NCBI GenBank assembly: GCA_949841045.1
Contig: CATKXS010000007.1
Location: forward strand, 1 to 58,221
Direction: 5' to 3'
Length of the DNA stretch: 58,221 nt
Source: an uncultured Clostridia bacterium
GTDB taxonomy: Bacteria; Bacillota; Clostridia; Christensenellales; UBA1242
The notes beneath the pieces are model-generated. The model made no database searches. It had not been told where the DNA came from and worked only from the letters and a program-made list of their open reading frames with translations. A program made the translations under genes and the position numbers. Positions 1-6,471 of this stretch are shown one piece after another (position 1 is the first letter of the stretch; each line of letters starts with the position of its first letter).

Positions 1-1630
1 TATAACCTTTCCCGTCGTATGTTCCTCTGAAAGGATTTTGTGATTCTCCTATTGGCTCCCAGTAATATGCACCCAAGTCTATATTTGTAACTTGCTCGCA
101 CTCGCCTTCAAAATTGGTTTGCACACCCAGCCACGCTAGGTTCTCAGCCGAAGCTATTTGATATATGCCATTCTTAACTTCTGGTCTGATAGCATGGTTT
201 AACCAGGTTTCTTGCCATACACCATTGAATTCAAGCACTGCCCCATTCGTAGCAGAAAGTCTGTTAACGGACTCGCCTTCGTAGTACTTTTCGCCGTTCC
301 ACTGCCAGTATAGTAGCTGATGTCCAAACTTTGTAACTCCACTTTCTATCACATACTCCTCTGTAAACTGGAGCGTCTTTGACGCTTGGCAGTCAAAACT
401 TATTGTATATTCATTCTCTGTCCACTGTGCAATTAGTAAATGATTTTCTGCGGTCGTCATTTTAGTAGTTGAAGTTAATATTTCTCCGTTTACACTATTC
501 TTCCAGCCTGCAAAGGTATATCCAGTTCTTGTCACTGTTGGCAGTGTGTCATAATTTGTGCCAAATGTAATCGTCTTTGAATTCCAACCATTAACTTCTC
601 CTCCATTTCCGTCTACTGTTACGAGGTAGGAGTTCGCCGTCCACTTAGCATAAAGTTCTATAGTTTGTGTAGTAATTTTATCCCAGTTGCGAGCACTTTT
701 ACCATCTGCAGTATAGTACTGCGTTCCCGTTCCATTACTATTTGTCCAGTAACCGCCAAAATCATAACCAGTTTTTATAGGCAATGAAATAGCTGGCATT
801 GGATTGCCATAGATAGCTTTAATAGTTTTAGTACCAGAAGTTGTGGCGCCCATATCATTTAGTGTAATTTCACTCGCCTTTGCTGTCCACTGAGCATAAA
901 TTGTAATATCGCTTTTTCCCATTCTTGATGAAGAGGTAATCTGAGTTCCGCCACTTGGCGAAGTAAACCAACCTTTAAAATCATAGCCAGTACGCGACAC
1001 TGTTGGAAGTTTGTAATAATAATATTCATTATTTCCAAACAATCTATTTTTGTTTAGACCACTACTGCTCCAACCGTCATAAGAGTCAAATGTTCCCCCC
1101 TGCGGATTGACAGTTAATAAATTTGGCGCAATTTCAAAAACAGGAACAGGATATACATGCCAATTAACCCATTGTGTATATATGTCCATGCTTGTTGATG
1201 TAGAAATTCTATAATAACGATATTCATCATTAGCGTCATCGCTATAGTCTTCATAACGCCACCAACCAGCAAATCTATATCCAGACGGAGCACTAGCCAC
1301 AGTAAAAGTAAGCGTCGTTTTTATAGGTAAATTTATGGCGGTGCTACCTGATATACTATATGAGGTTCCATTTATTCTCATAGAGAAAGAAGGAAATTTA
1401 ACTATATAAGAATTGTCACTAAATTCATCTTCTTCCAGCCATGTATCAACTGAACGTCCAGATACATAAACCGTTCCATTTTCAGCATAGGCAGTATCTT
1501 GTTTTAAATTTGTGTCAGTACTTTGCTGATTCCCCCCCCCCGAATTAGGTAAGGTTAGGGCAAGAGCACCAAATAAGCCAAAGACAAGAGCTACAAAAAT
1601 ATACAAACCAAATCTTTTAATTTTATTCAT
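1..1630 (-). CDS. Large secreted/surface protein with InlB-type repeats (5' part; continues past the left edge)
   Basis: I translated this directly: the frame stays open from the ATG at 1630 to base 1. The N-terminus (MNKIKRFGLYIFVALVFGLFG) is a signal peptide or membrane anchor. About four InlB/Listeria-Bacteroides-type units follow, recognisable by GYxFxGW...YAxWT (GYDFKGW, YAQWTAK, GYDFGGYW, LYAKWTA, GYTFAGW, IAQWTE). The last visible part (NPFRGTYDGKGY) looks like a GLUG-type beta-helix repeat. Such proteins are usually cell-surface adhesins. Oddity: codons 31-34 contain ten consecutive G (C10 on the + strand near 1542-1551), in frame as written, so a one-base slip would abolish the protein. 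An SD (GAGGGG) precedes the start, with a good promoter at 1655-1682. No function beyond surface location can be assigned. Confidence 0.85.
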   Translation of the reverse strand, partial: MNKIKRFGLYIFVALVFGLFGALALTLPNSGGGNQQSTDTNLKQDTAYAENGTVYVSGRSVDTWLEEDEFSDNSYIVKFPSFSMRINGTSYSISGSTAINLPIKTTLTFTVASAPSGYRFAGWWRYEDYSDDANDEYRYYRISTSTSMDIYTQWVNWHVYPVPVFEIAPNLLTVNPQGGTFDSYDGWSSSGLNKNRLFGNNEYYYYKLPTVSRTGYDFKGWFTSPSGGTQITSSSRMGKSDITIYAQWTAKASEITLNDMGATTSGTKTIKAIYGNPMPAISLPIKTGYDFGGYWTNSNGTGTQYYTADGKSARNWDKITTQTIELYAKWTANSYLVTVDGNGGEVNGWNSKTITFGTNYDTLPTVTRTGYTFAGWKNSVNGEILTSTTKMTTAENHLLIAQWTENEYTISFDCQASKTLQFTEEYVIESGVTKFGHQLLYWQWNGEKYYEGESVNRLSATNGAVLEFNGVWQETWLNHAIRPEVKNGIYQIASAENLAWLGVQTNFEGECEQVTNIDLGAYYWEPIGESQNPFRGTYDGKGY

Positions 1631-1654
1631 ACCCCCACCCCTCTTTTTTATTAT

Positions 1655-1682
1655 TGTATATCTTTTTTAAATTTTAAGTCAA
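1655..1682 (-). promoter_or_regulatory. Sigma70-type promoter of the surface protein gene
   Basis: Read on the reverse strand, TTGACT (1677-1682) is followed by a 16-nt spacer and TATACA (1655-1660). The start codon at 1630 lies about 25 nt downstream with a G-rich SD. Confidence 0.6.
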
Positions 1683-1696
1683 ATTATTTAATTTGT

Positions 1697-1746
1697 TTTT
1701 TAAAAAAAATAAAAGGACTGATAAACTAAATCCTTTATTTTTTTTA
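1697..1746. terminator. Bidirectional terminator after plsY
   Basis: An A-run, AAAGGA, a short loop, TCCTTT and a T-run form a hairpin with A/T tails on both sides. It lies immediately downstream of plsY on the reverse strand. Confidence 0.65.
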
Positions 1747-1747
1747 G

Positions 1748-2554
1748 CTAAACATCTAATTCACTATTAGTGCTTTGATTATCTTCACTGCTCTCGGCAG
1801 TTTCTTCAACTACGATTTCACTTTCAGCCTCGTTTTCTACCTGCTCTTCGTCAATGATAACTTCACCCTTTTTATGGCAAAATACCTTTTTGACTTTAGC
1901 CCTAAACCCAGCCTTATTTTCAGTTCCGTTAAACAGCCTCTTGAAATTTGTGCGATGCTGAAATAAGATTAAAGCATAAAGTACCCAAACCATTATGGTA
2001 ATATAAATTGATACCCAATTTGATGATTGCATAATCCAAGTGTAAACAGTTGTTGCAATAGTAAGTCCGCCAATATAAGTCAGCGAAATTACAGAACCAT
2101 AATCTATAAATAAGAAAAGTATGAAACATAGAACAAACCAAGAAAGTGAAACATACCAAATTGACGAAAAGATATAAATTCCCGCAAAGCAGGCAACACC
2201 TTTTCCGCCCTTGAACTTAGTCCAAACAGGGAAATTGTAACCAATCATGAGGAAGAAGCCTGCAAGGAAATATACAAAATCACCGCCACCCCAGACATTA
2301 AGATGTTCATATAAGAGTTTAAACGCAAGACAAACAAGCCCCGCCTTTAAAACTTCTGCCACAAAGGTAAGGAAAGCAAGCCCAAACCCAAAATTTCTGA
2401 GCATGTTCATAGACCCAGGGTTATGACTACCAAGTTTGGTAATATCCTTTTTACGAGCCTTCCACGCAATAATTTTGGAGAAATTGATTGTGCCAATAAA
2501 GTAACAAACAAATCCCGCAAGTACCAACAAAAGCACAGATTCTAACATACCCAT
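1748..2554 (-). CDS. plsY: Acyl-phosphate:glycerol-3-phosphate acyltransferase PlsY
   Basis: PlsY transfers an acyl group from acyl-phosphate to glycerol-3-phosphate, the first step of phospholipid synthesis in most Gram-positives; it is an inner-membrane enzyme. Family motifs are clear: GTINFSKI near residue 21, the GSHNPGSMNMLRNFG loop near 42-56 and KFKGGKGV near 113, among several hydrophobic segments. At 268 aa it is longer than the usual ~200: the last ~55 residues are an acidic, Glu/Ser-rich cytoplasmic tail I do not know from typical PlsY. The ATG directly follows the stop of der (TAAATG), so the two are translationally coupled, with the SD (GGGGGAAG) inside der. Confidence 0.93.
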   Translation of the reverse strand: MGMLESVLLLVLAGFVCYFIGTINFSKIIAWKARKKDITKLGSHNPGSMNMLRNFGFGLAFLTFVAEVLKAGLVCLAFKLLYEHLNVWGGGDFVYFLAGFFLMIGYNFPVWTKFKGGKGVACFAGIYIFSSIWYVSLSWFVLCFILFLFIDYGSVISLTYIGGLTIATTVYTWIMQSSNWVSIYITIMVWVLYALILFQHRTNFKRLFNGTENKAGFRAKVKKVFCHKKGEVIIDEEQVENEAESEIVVEETAESSEDNQSTNSELDV

Positions 2555-3865
2555 TTATTCTTCCCCCTTTCCTTTAATAACAAACCTAACAGGAGTTCCC
2601 GAAAAATCCACACGCTCTCTAAATCGGTTTTCGAGATAACGCTTATAGGAAATCCCAATAAGCTTTGGATTATTCACGAAAAGCACAAAAGTAGGAGGAC
2701 ACGAAGACGCCTGCGTAATATATCTAATTTTAACCCTCGCCCCATTATGTGCAGGCGGTTCAAAATTAAGTATGGCGTCATGTAATAAATCATTGAGTTG
2801 ACCAGTCGGAATACGTTTTGAGGTGTTTTCATACGCCTCTTCTACAAGCCCCATAACCTGCCCAACACTCGCTCCGGTAAGCGCTGAAACAAAGATAACT
2901 TTAAAATAACTCATAAACGCAAAGTTCTCTTGAAGAAGCCTCATATACTCTTCCTTTGAACATGCTTTTTCGTCCCATTTGTTGACGACTATCACGCTCG
3001 CCTTTCCAGCCTCGTCCACATAGCCAGCAACCCTAAGGTCTTGCTCTGAGATAAGCGCCTTGCTTCCGTCAAGGACAATAAGGACAACATTCGCCTCATC
3101 AATCGCCGACATTGTACGAAGAACACTATATCCCTCAATGGACGCCCTTTCAACAGAACGCTGACGCCTAAGCCCAGCCGTATCCACAAGTGCATAATCT
3201 TTTTTGTTGTATTTGAATGGAACAAGCACCGCATCCCTCGTTGTACCCTCAATATTGCTTACAACAACGCGCTCGTTTCCAATAAGTTTGTTGACAAGAC
3301 TGCTCTTTCCAACATTTGGTCTACCAACAATGGCAATTTTGGTAATATCCTCACCCTCGTCAGTTGTCCTCTCTTTAAAAGATGCAACAACTGCGTCAAG
3401 TATGTCGCCAATGCCTTTACTTTGGTGAACAGAAAGTGGATATGGCACTCCAAGTCCAAGACTATAAAAGTCGTAAGTCTCGCTAACTTCAAAATTGTCA
3501 AGTTTATTGACAACCAAAACAATAGGCGTCTTATATCGTTGAAGTATTGACGCAATCTCTTCGTCGTTTGTAGTCACACCAACTCGTCCGTCTACGATAA
3601 AGACAATGACATCAGCCTCTTGCGCAGCAAATAACGCCTGCTTTTTGATGTCCCCTTGAAAGTGGTCGTCACTGCGGTTGTCAATACCACCCGTATCAAT
3701 CAATGTAAAATCATGACCAGCCCAATTTGCGTCAGCATAAATTCTATCCCTAGTAACACCAGGGGTATCATCAACAATGCTAATTCTTTTCCCGCAAATT
3801 TTATTAAAGAAAGTGCTTTTGCCTACATTAGGCCTACCAAGTACTGCAACAACCGGCTTAATCAT
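2555..3865 (-). CDS. der: Ribosome assembly GTPase Der (EngA)
   Basis: Der is a double-GTPase needed for 50S subunit maturation. Both P-loops are intact: GRPNVGKST near residue 10 and GRPNVGKSS near 180. DTPG/DTAG switch motifs and NKLD/NKWD specificity motifs are present, and the C-terminal KH-like domain ends the 436-aa protein, a normal length. I chose the ATG at 3865 because GAGGT precedes it at the right distance and the protein then starts MIKPVVAVLGRPNVGKS; an in-frame upstream start at 3910 would add 15 residues unlike the family. It forms an operon with plsY. Confidence 0.95.
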   Translation of the reverse strand: MIKPVVAVLGRPNVGKSTFFNKICGKRISIVDDTPGVTRDRIYADANWAGHDFTLIDTGGIDNRSDDHFQGDIKKQALFAAQEADVIVFIVDGRVGVTTNDEEIASILQRYKTPIVLVVNKLDNFEVSETYDFYSLGLGVPYPLSVHQSKGIGDILDAVVASFKERTTDEGEDITKIAIVGRPNVGKSSLVNKLIGNERVVVSNIEGTTRDAVLVPFKYNKKDYALVDTAGLRRQRSVERASIEGYSVLRTMSAIDEANVVLIVLDGSKALISEQDLRVAGYVDEAGKASVIVVNKWDEKACSKEEYMRLLQENFAFMSYFKVIFVSALTGASVGQVMGLVEEAYENTSKRIPTGQLNDLLHDAILNFEPPAHNGARVKIRYITQASSCPPTFVLFVNNPKLIGISYKRYLENRFRERVDFSGTPVRFVIKGKGEE

Positions 3866-3925
3866 AAATACCTCAAAATATATATTAACATAAAATAAAT
3901 AAAAACACAAATAAAATATGGAAAA

Positions 3926-4000
3926 AAAGAAAACGTTCGATAAATCTTACGTTTTTCTTGCGTTCCTAAAAAAAAGATTAACCAAAGCGGTCAATCTTTA
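3926..4000 (-). terminator. Two tandem terminators behind the XRE cluster
   Basis: On the reverse strand AAAGATTGACC, a short loop and GGTTAATCTTT run into eight T (about 3968-3999). A second stem (AAGAAAAACGT/ACGTTTTCTT) with a T-run lies at about 3926-3958. The first stem begins at the stop codon of the last XRE gene. Confidence 0.7.
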
Positions 4001-4204
4001 AAAGTCTGATAAACAAATAAGATAATCAGCGGTTACATTAAAAAACTTACATAGAATCTTTATTTCTTTACTTCTAATATCTGTTAGTCCATTCTCCCAC
4101 CTACTTATAGAAGCATGAGCCAGCCCTGTCAACTCTGCTAATTTTTCAACCGATAATCCTCTATCTTCTCTTAACTCTTTAATTCTATTTACGACTTCTT
4201 CCAT
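3998..4204 (-). CDS. Small XRE-family transcriptional regulator (tandem paralogue 1)
   Basis: A 68-aa single-domain Cro/C1-type HTH protein. Helix 2-turn-helix 3 is LAELTGLAHASISRWENG, and the C-terminus NVTADYLICLSDF is the tail that ends in DYLLG in relatives. It is the most diverged of three tandem paralogues: recognition-helix residues are HAS instead of KTS or RTS. A TATACT box (4212-4217) ends 7 nt before the ATG and there is no SD, so the mRNA may be leaderless. An 18-bp palindrome (4244-4261) lies just upstream and is a plausible cognate operator. Single-domain proteins like this usually act as dimeric repressors; that role is inferred. Confidence 0.85.
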   Translation of the reverse strand: MEEVVNRIKELREDRGLSVEKLAELTGLAHASISRWENGLTDIRSKEIKILCKFFNVTADYLICLSDF

Positions 4205-4243
4205 ATCAGTTAGTATACTTAATTTATCTCATAAATGGGCGAC

Positions 4244-4261
4244 TCGCTCAGGATTGAGCGA
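4244..4261. promoter_or_regulatory. Perfect 18-bp palindrome, candidate operator A4
   Basis: TCGCTCA-GGAT-TGAGCGA has a 7-4-7 layout identical to that of the palindromes at 4772 and 4813 but a different sequence. It lies between XRE genes 1 and 2, upstream of the TATACT box of gene 1. No T-run follows, so it is not a typical terminator. Confidence 0.6.
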
Positions 4262-4262
4262 T

Positions 4263-4469
4263 TTAGTAATCTGTCTCTCCAAGCAAATAATCCGTAGAAA
4301 CTTTAAAATATCTACTGAGTTTTACAAGTTCGTCACTCTTAATATCTGCAAATCCATTTTCCCACCTACTCAAAGATGTCTTTGATAAACCAGTCGCATC
4401 ACTCAATTCTCTTAAAGTCATTCTCTTTTCAGTTCTTAGTTCTTTCAATCTTTTGCTAAATTCTCTCAT
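4263..4469 (-). CDS. Small XRE-family transcriptional regulator (tandem paralogue 2)
   Basis: A 68-aa one-domain HTH protein (MREFSKRLKELRTEKRM; HTH LSDATGLSKTSLSRWENG; tail STDYLLGETDY). It is closely related to the next gene: the last ~30 residues are nearly the same, while the recognition helix differs (KTSL versus RTSI). I took the ATG at 4469 because it aligns with both paralogues. An upstream in-frame start (4523) would add 18 unrelated residues and overlap the neighbour by 20 bp. A weak SD (AGGGA) precedes it. Confidence 0.85.
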   Translation of the reverse strand: MREFSKRLKELRTEKRMTLRELSDATGLSKTSLSRWENGFADIKSDELVKLSRYFKVSTDYLLGETDY

Positions 4470-4503
4470 ATTTTTCCCTATAAAAAATCTTGGTTTAGAA
4501 AAA

Positions 4504-4710
4504 TTAATAATCACTCTCTCCAAGCAAATAATCCGTAGATACCTTAAAATATCTACTTAATTTTATAAGTTCATCTCCTTTGGCATCTGCAAGACCGTTT
4601 TCCCAACGCCAAATACTTGTCCTTGAAACCCCTGTTTCTTTTTCAAGTTCTAGCATTGTCAAACCTCGCTCAGTCCTTAATTCCTTAACTCTTGTTGCTA
4701 ATTTTCTCAT
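4504..4710 (-). CDS. Small XRE-family transcriptional regulator (tandem paralogue 3)
   Basis: A 68-aa one-domain HTH protein (HTH ELEKETGVSRTSIWRWENG; tail STDYLLGESDY), first gene of the tandem array and facing the small HTH gene at 4858. There is no SD; a TAAAAT box at 4717-4722 ends exactly 6 nt before the ATG, so the transcript may start at or next to the start codon, as with lambda cI from PRM. The divergent region holds three operator-like palindromes, so autoregulation and control of the facing gene are likely (inferred). Confidence 0.87.
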   Translation of the reverse strand: MRKLATRVKELRTERGLTMLELEKETGVSRTSIWRWENGLADAKGDELIKLSRYFKVSTDYLLGESDY

Positions 4711-4748
4711 GAAAGAATTTTAGCCATATAATTTCATTTTTACCCCTC

Positions 4749-4766
4749 TATCACGGTTTAGAGATA
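4749..4766. promoter_or_regulatory. Operator-like site A1 (degenerate)
   Basis: TATCACG-GTTT-AGAGATA: the left arm equals that of the perfect palindrome at 4772 and the right arm matches at 5 of 7 positions. Centre-to-centre distance to that site is 23 bp. Confidence 0.5.
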
Positions 4767-4771
4767 GAAAA

Positions 4772-4789
4772 TATCACGTTTCCGTGATA
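4772..4789. promoter_or_regulatory. Perfect palindromic operator A2
   Basis: TATCACG-TTTC-CGTGATA is a perfect 7-4-7 inverted repeat. It lies between the XRE array and the -35 box of the divergent gene at 4858. Confidence 0.7.
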
Positions 4790-4806
4790 AAATTTATTAA
4801 CTTTGT

Positions 4807-4836
4807 TTGACTTATCCCATTTCTGGGATATATAAT
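4807..4836 (+). promoter_or_regulatory. Promoter of the small HTH gene with operator A3 filling its spacer
   Basis: TTGACT (4807-4812) and TATAAT (4831-4836) are separated by exactly 18 nt. Those 18 nt (4813-4830) are a perfect palindrome, TATCCCA-TTTC-TGGGATA, with the same layout and TTTC centre as A2. A protein bound there would exclude RNA polymerase. Confidence 0.75.
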
Positions 4837-4857
4837 TTAGATATAAAAGGAGTACCT

Positions 4858-5127
4858 ATGCACATTCTTGATAATTATCAAATCACCGAAATTGAAGTAA
4901 AAAAGGTTAACTGCGAATTTATCGTTAAATATATTAAAGACAAAAACCTCACACCAAAAGATTTTGCCAAAAGATGCGGCGTCAAAATTTCTGACCTCAA
5001 CAAAATACTGAACTACACTGTTCCAATAGAGTGTATTTTAAAAATCGAGAGATTAATCGGGCTTGAAAAATATAGCCTAATAGAAAAGCCTAATCTTTCA
5101 AAAGGCAATGTCTTTTATTTCGATTAA
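4858..5127 (+). CDS. Small degenerate HTH-like protein (divergent partner A)
   Basis: 89 aa from the ATG at 4858, chosen because AAAGGAG ends 5 nt upstream and a strong promoter precedes it. Residues ~20-60 (FIVKYIKDKNLTPKDFAKRC...ISDLNKILN) look like a degenerate Cro/C1 helix set. The same pattern, I-x3-Y...L(S/T)K-x2-F(C/A)K...L-x2-IL, occurs in the partners of the other two XRE loci (24791 and 44588), so the three form one small family. Function unknown; by context it could be an antirepressor, co-regulator or the regulated effector. Confidence 0.75.
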   Translation: MHILDNYQITEIEVKKVNCEFIVKYIKDKNLTPKDFAKRCGVKISDLNKILNYTVPIECILKIERLIGLEKYSLIEKPNLSKGNVFYFD

Positions 5128-5130
5128 CGA

Positions 5131-5271
5131 ACCAATTGTTCGACGAGTATCGTAAATTGTATTTAAAATTTTTAAGAAAATTGTGTTCCCGCAACCAAAT
5201 GTTCGACGAGTATCGTAAATTGTATTTAAAATTTTAAGAAAATTGTGTTCCCGCAACCAAATGTTCGACGA
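5131..5271. repeat. Tandem copies of a dispersed ~62-bp intergenic repeat
   Basis: Two copies of 63 and 62 bp start at 5131 and 5194, with a partial third from 5256. Each contains ACCAAATGTTCGACGAG, TATCGTAAATTGTATTT and TTGTGTTCCCGC. Related copies lie at about 6361-6460 and 57000-57150, some carrying an extra 15-bp palindrome. Confidence 0.75.
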
Positions 5272-5321
5272 TGTGGCTTAGCTACTTATTGTTTATTTTT
5301 TATTTCAATCAAATGTTCGGC

Positions 5322-5354
5322 AATAAAAAAAGGCGGATAATCCGCCTACTTTTT
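5322..5354. terminator. Bidirectional terminator (holA)
   Basis: AGGCGGAT/AATCCGCCT is a perfect stem flanked by an A-run on one side and T-rich sequence on the other. It sits just downstream of holA on the reverse strand. Confidence 0.8.
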
Positions 5355-5363
5355 CTTTGTTGT

Positions 5364-6308
5364 TTAAATGTAAAGTATAGACAAACCCAAATAGTACAAC
5401 GCATTTTCTTGCAACATTGCCCCACTCTTGATTGAATAGTCAACCTCTTCGAGTAGCGCATATATTTTTTTGAGTTGCATTTTTGAAAAGTTTTTGACTT
5501 GCGCCCTCTGTTTTGTTATGGCATATTCTTTCACACCAAGCAGAGAGGCAAGTTCTTTATCTGGCAGGTCTGAAATTGAAATGAAGAAAAGCCTTCTAAA
5601 ATGGTTTACAATAAGCCCTAAAATTCCCTGCTCTTTTTTGAGTGCGTCCAAGATTTTGAGAGCCTTATCCGCCTTTCTTTGACCCAGCGCCTCAGTCAGT
5701 TCATAAATTACAATTTCACTATCTTTTGTGACAAGTTTGTCAACAATATTTTTTGTTATCAGTGTGTCATCAATATTATAATAAACAAGCTTATCAAGTT
5801 GCGTAATTATGCGTGTCAAATAGCCGTTGCAATAGTCAATGAGAGTATCAAGTGCCTCACCGCTTATTTGTTTATTTTTTTTCTTGAGTTCACTCACAAC
5901 AACGGCTGAAAGTGTCGCCTTATCAAAGCGGTTGCAATCTACAAAAGATGTATCATTTTTAAAACTTGAAAATTTATTAAAAAAGTCAAAAATAATCAAA
6001 ATTGAAGTCAAAACTGGGTTTTTTAAGTAATTTTGGAGCATTTTTTTGTCATTTTCGCTTATTTTTTCGATATTTTTAAGAATTACCACTCTGTACTCAT
6101 CGCCCATAGGCATAACCTGGCAAGCGTCAATAACGGCTTGCATTGAGTAGTTATCTTCGTCAAATTTGACAAGATTAAAGTCTGGCAAATTGATATTTGC
6201 GGATCTTAGAATCATGTTATAACCGCGTGAAAAAAGTTCATAGTCGTCACCTTCCATGAGATAAAAGTTTTCAATTTTCTCTTTCAGTTTTGTCTTTAAC
6301 TTTTTCAT
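5364..6308 (-). CDS. holA: DNA polymerase III delta subunit (HolA)
   Basis: HolA opens the beta clamp as part of the clamp-loader complex. The 314-aa protein has the usual length and layout: an N-terminal domain (FYLMEGDDYELFSRGYNMIL; RVVILKNIEKISENDKKMLQNYLKNP), a middle AAA+-like lid and a C-terminal collar with GILGLIVNHFRRLF and ALYYLGLSIL. Identification is by overall pattern, as delta subunits are poorly conserved. The start has AGGT upstream. It stands alone between a terminator and a copy of the intergenic repeat. The partner delta-prime subunit is at 51697-52662. Confidence 0.88.
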   Translation of the reverse strand: MKKLKTKLKEKIENFYLMEGDDYELFSRGYNMILRSANINLPDFNLVKFDEDNYSMQAVIDACQVMPMGDEYRVVILKNIEKISENDKKMLQNYLKNPVLTSILIIFDFFNKFSSFKNDTSFVDCNRFDKATLSAVVVSELKKKNKQISGEALDTLIDYCNGYLTRIITQLDKLVYYNIDDTLITKNIVDKLVTKDSEIVIYELTEALGQRKADKALKILDALKKEQGILGLIVNHFRRLFFISISDLPDKELASLLGVKEYAITKQRAQVKNFSKMQLKKIYALLEEVDYSIKSGAMLQENALYYLGLSILYI

Positions 6309-6360
6309 GTTTTTACCTACTAATTAATTAAAACGCAATCCGCTTAAAATTCAAATACAA

Positions 6361-6462
6361 TTTACGATAGTCGCATGAGTGTAAGGCTCAATCGAGCAAA
6401 CTTAGTTTGCATCGCTATCGTAAACTATATATCAAATTCAAGCGTATTACATTCCTATAAAA
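6361..6462. repeat. Dispersed intergenic repeat with 15-bp palindrome
   Basis: Contains GCAAACTTAGTTTGC (6396-6410, a 7-1-7 inverted repeat) followed by ATCGCTATCGTAAACTATAT, matching the copies at 57002 and 57080. A second, reverse-oriented trace (TTTACGATAGTCGCAT) lies at 6361. It fills the holA-comEC gap. Confidence 0.65.
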
Positions 6463-6471
6463 ATCATTTGT

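Noticed and set aside
5131-5271. CRISPR array from regular ~62-bp repeats
   Set aside because: The whole unit repeats with no unique spacers, only two full copies exist and no cas genes are near.
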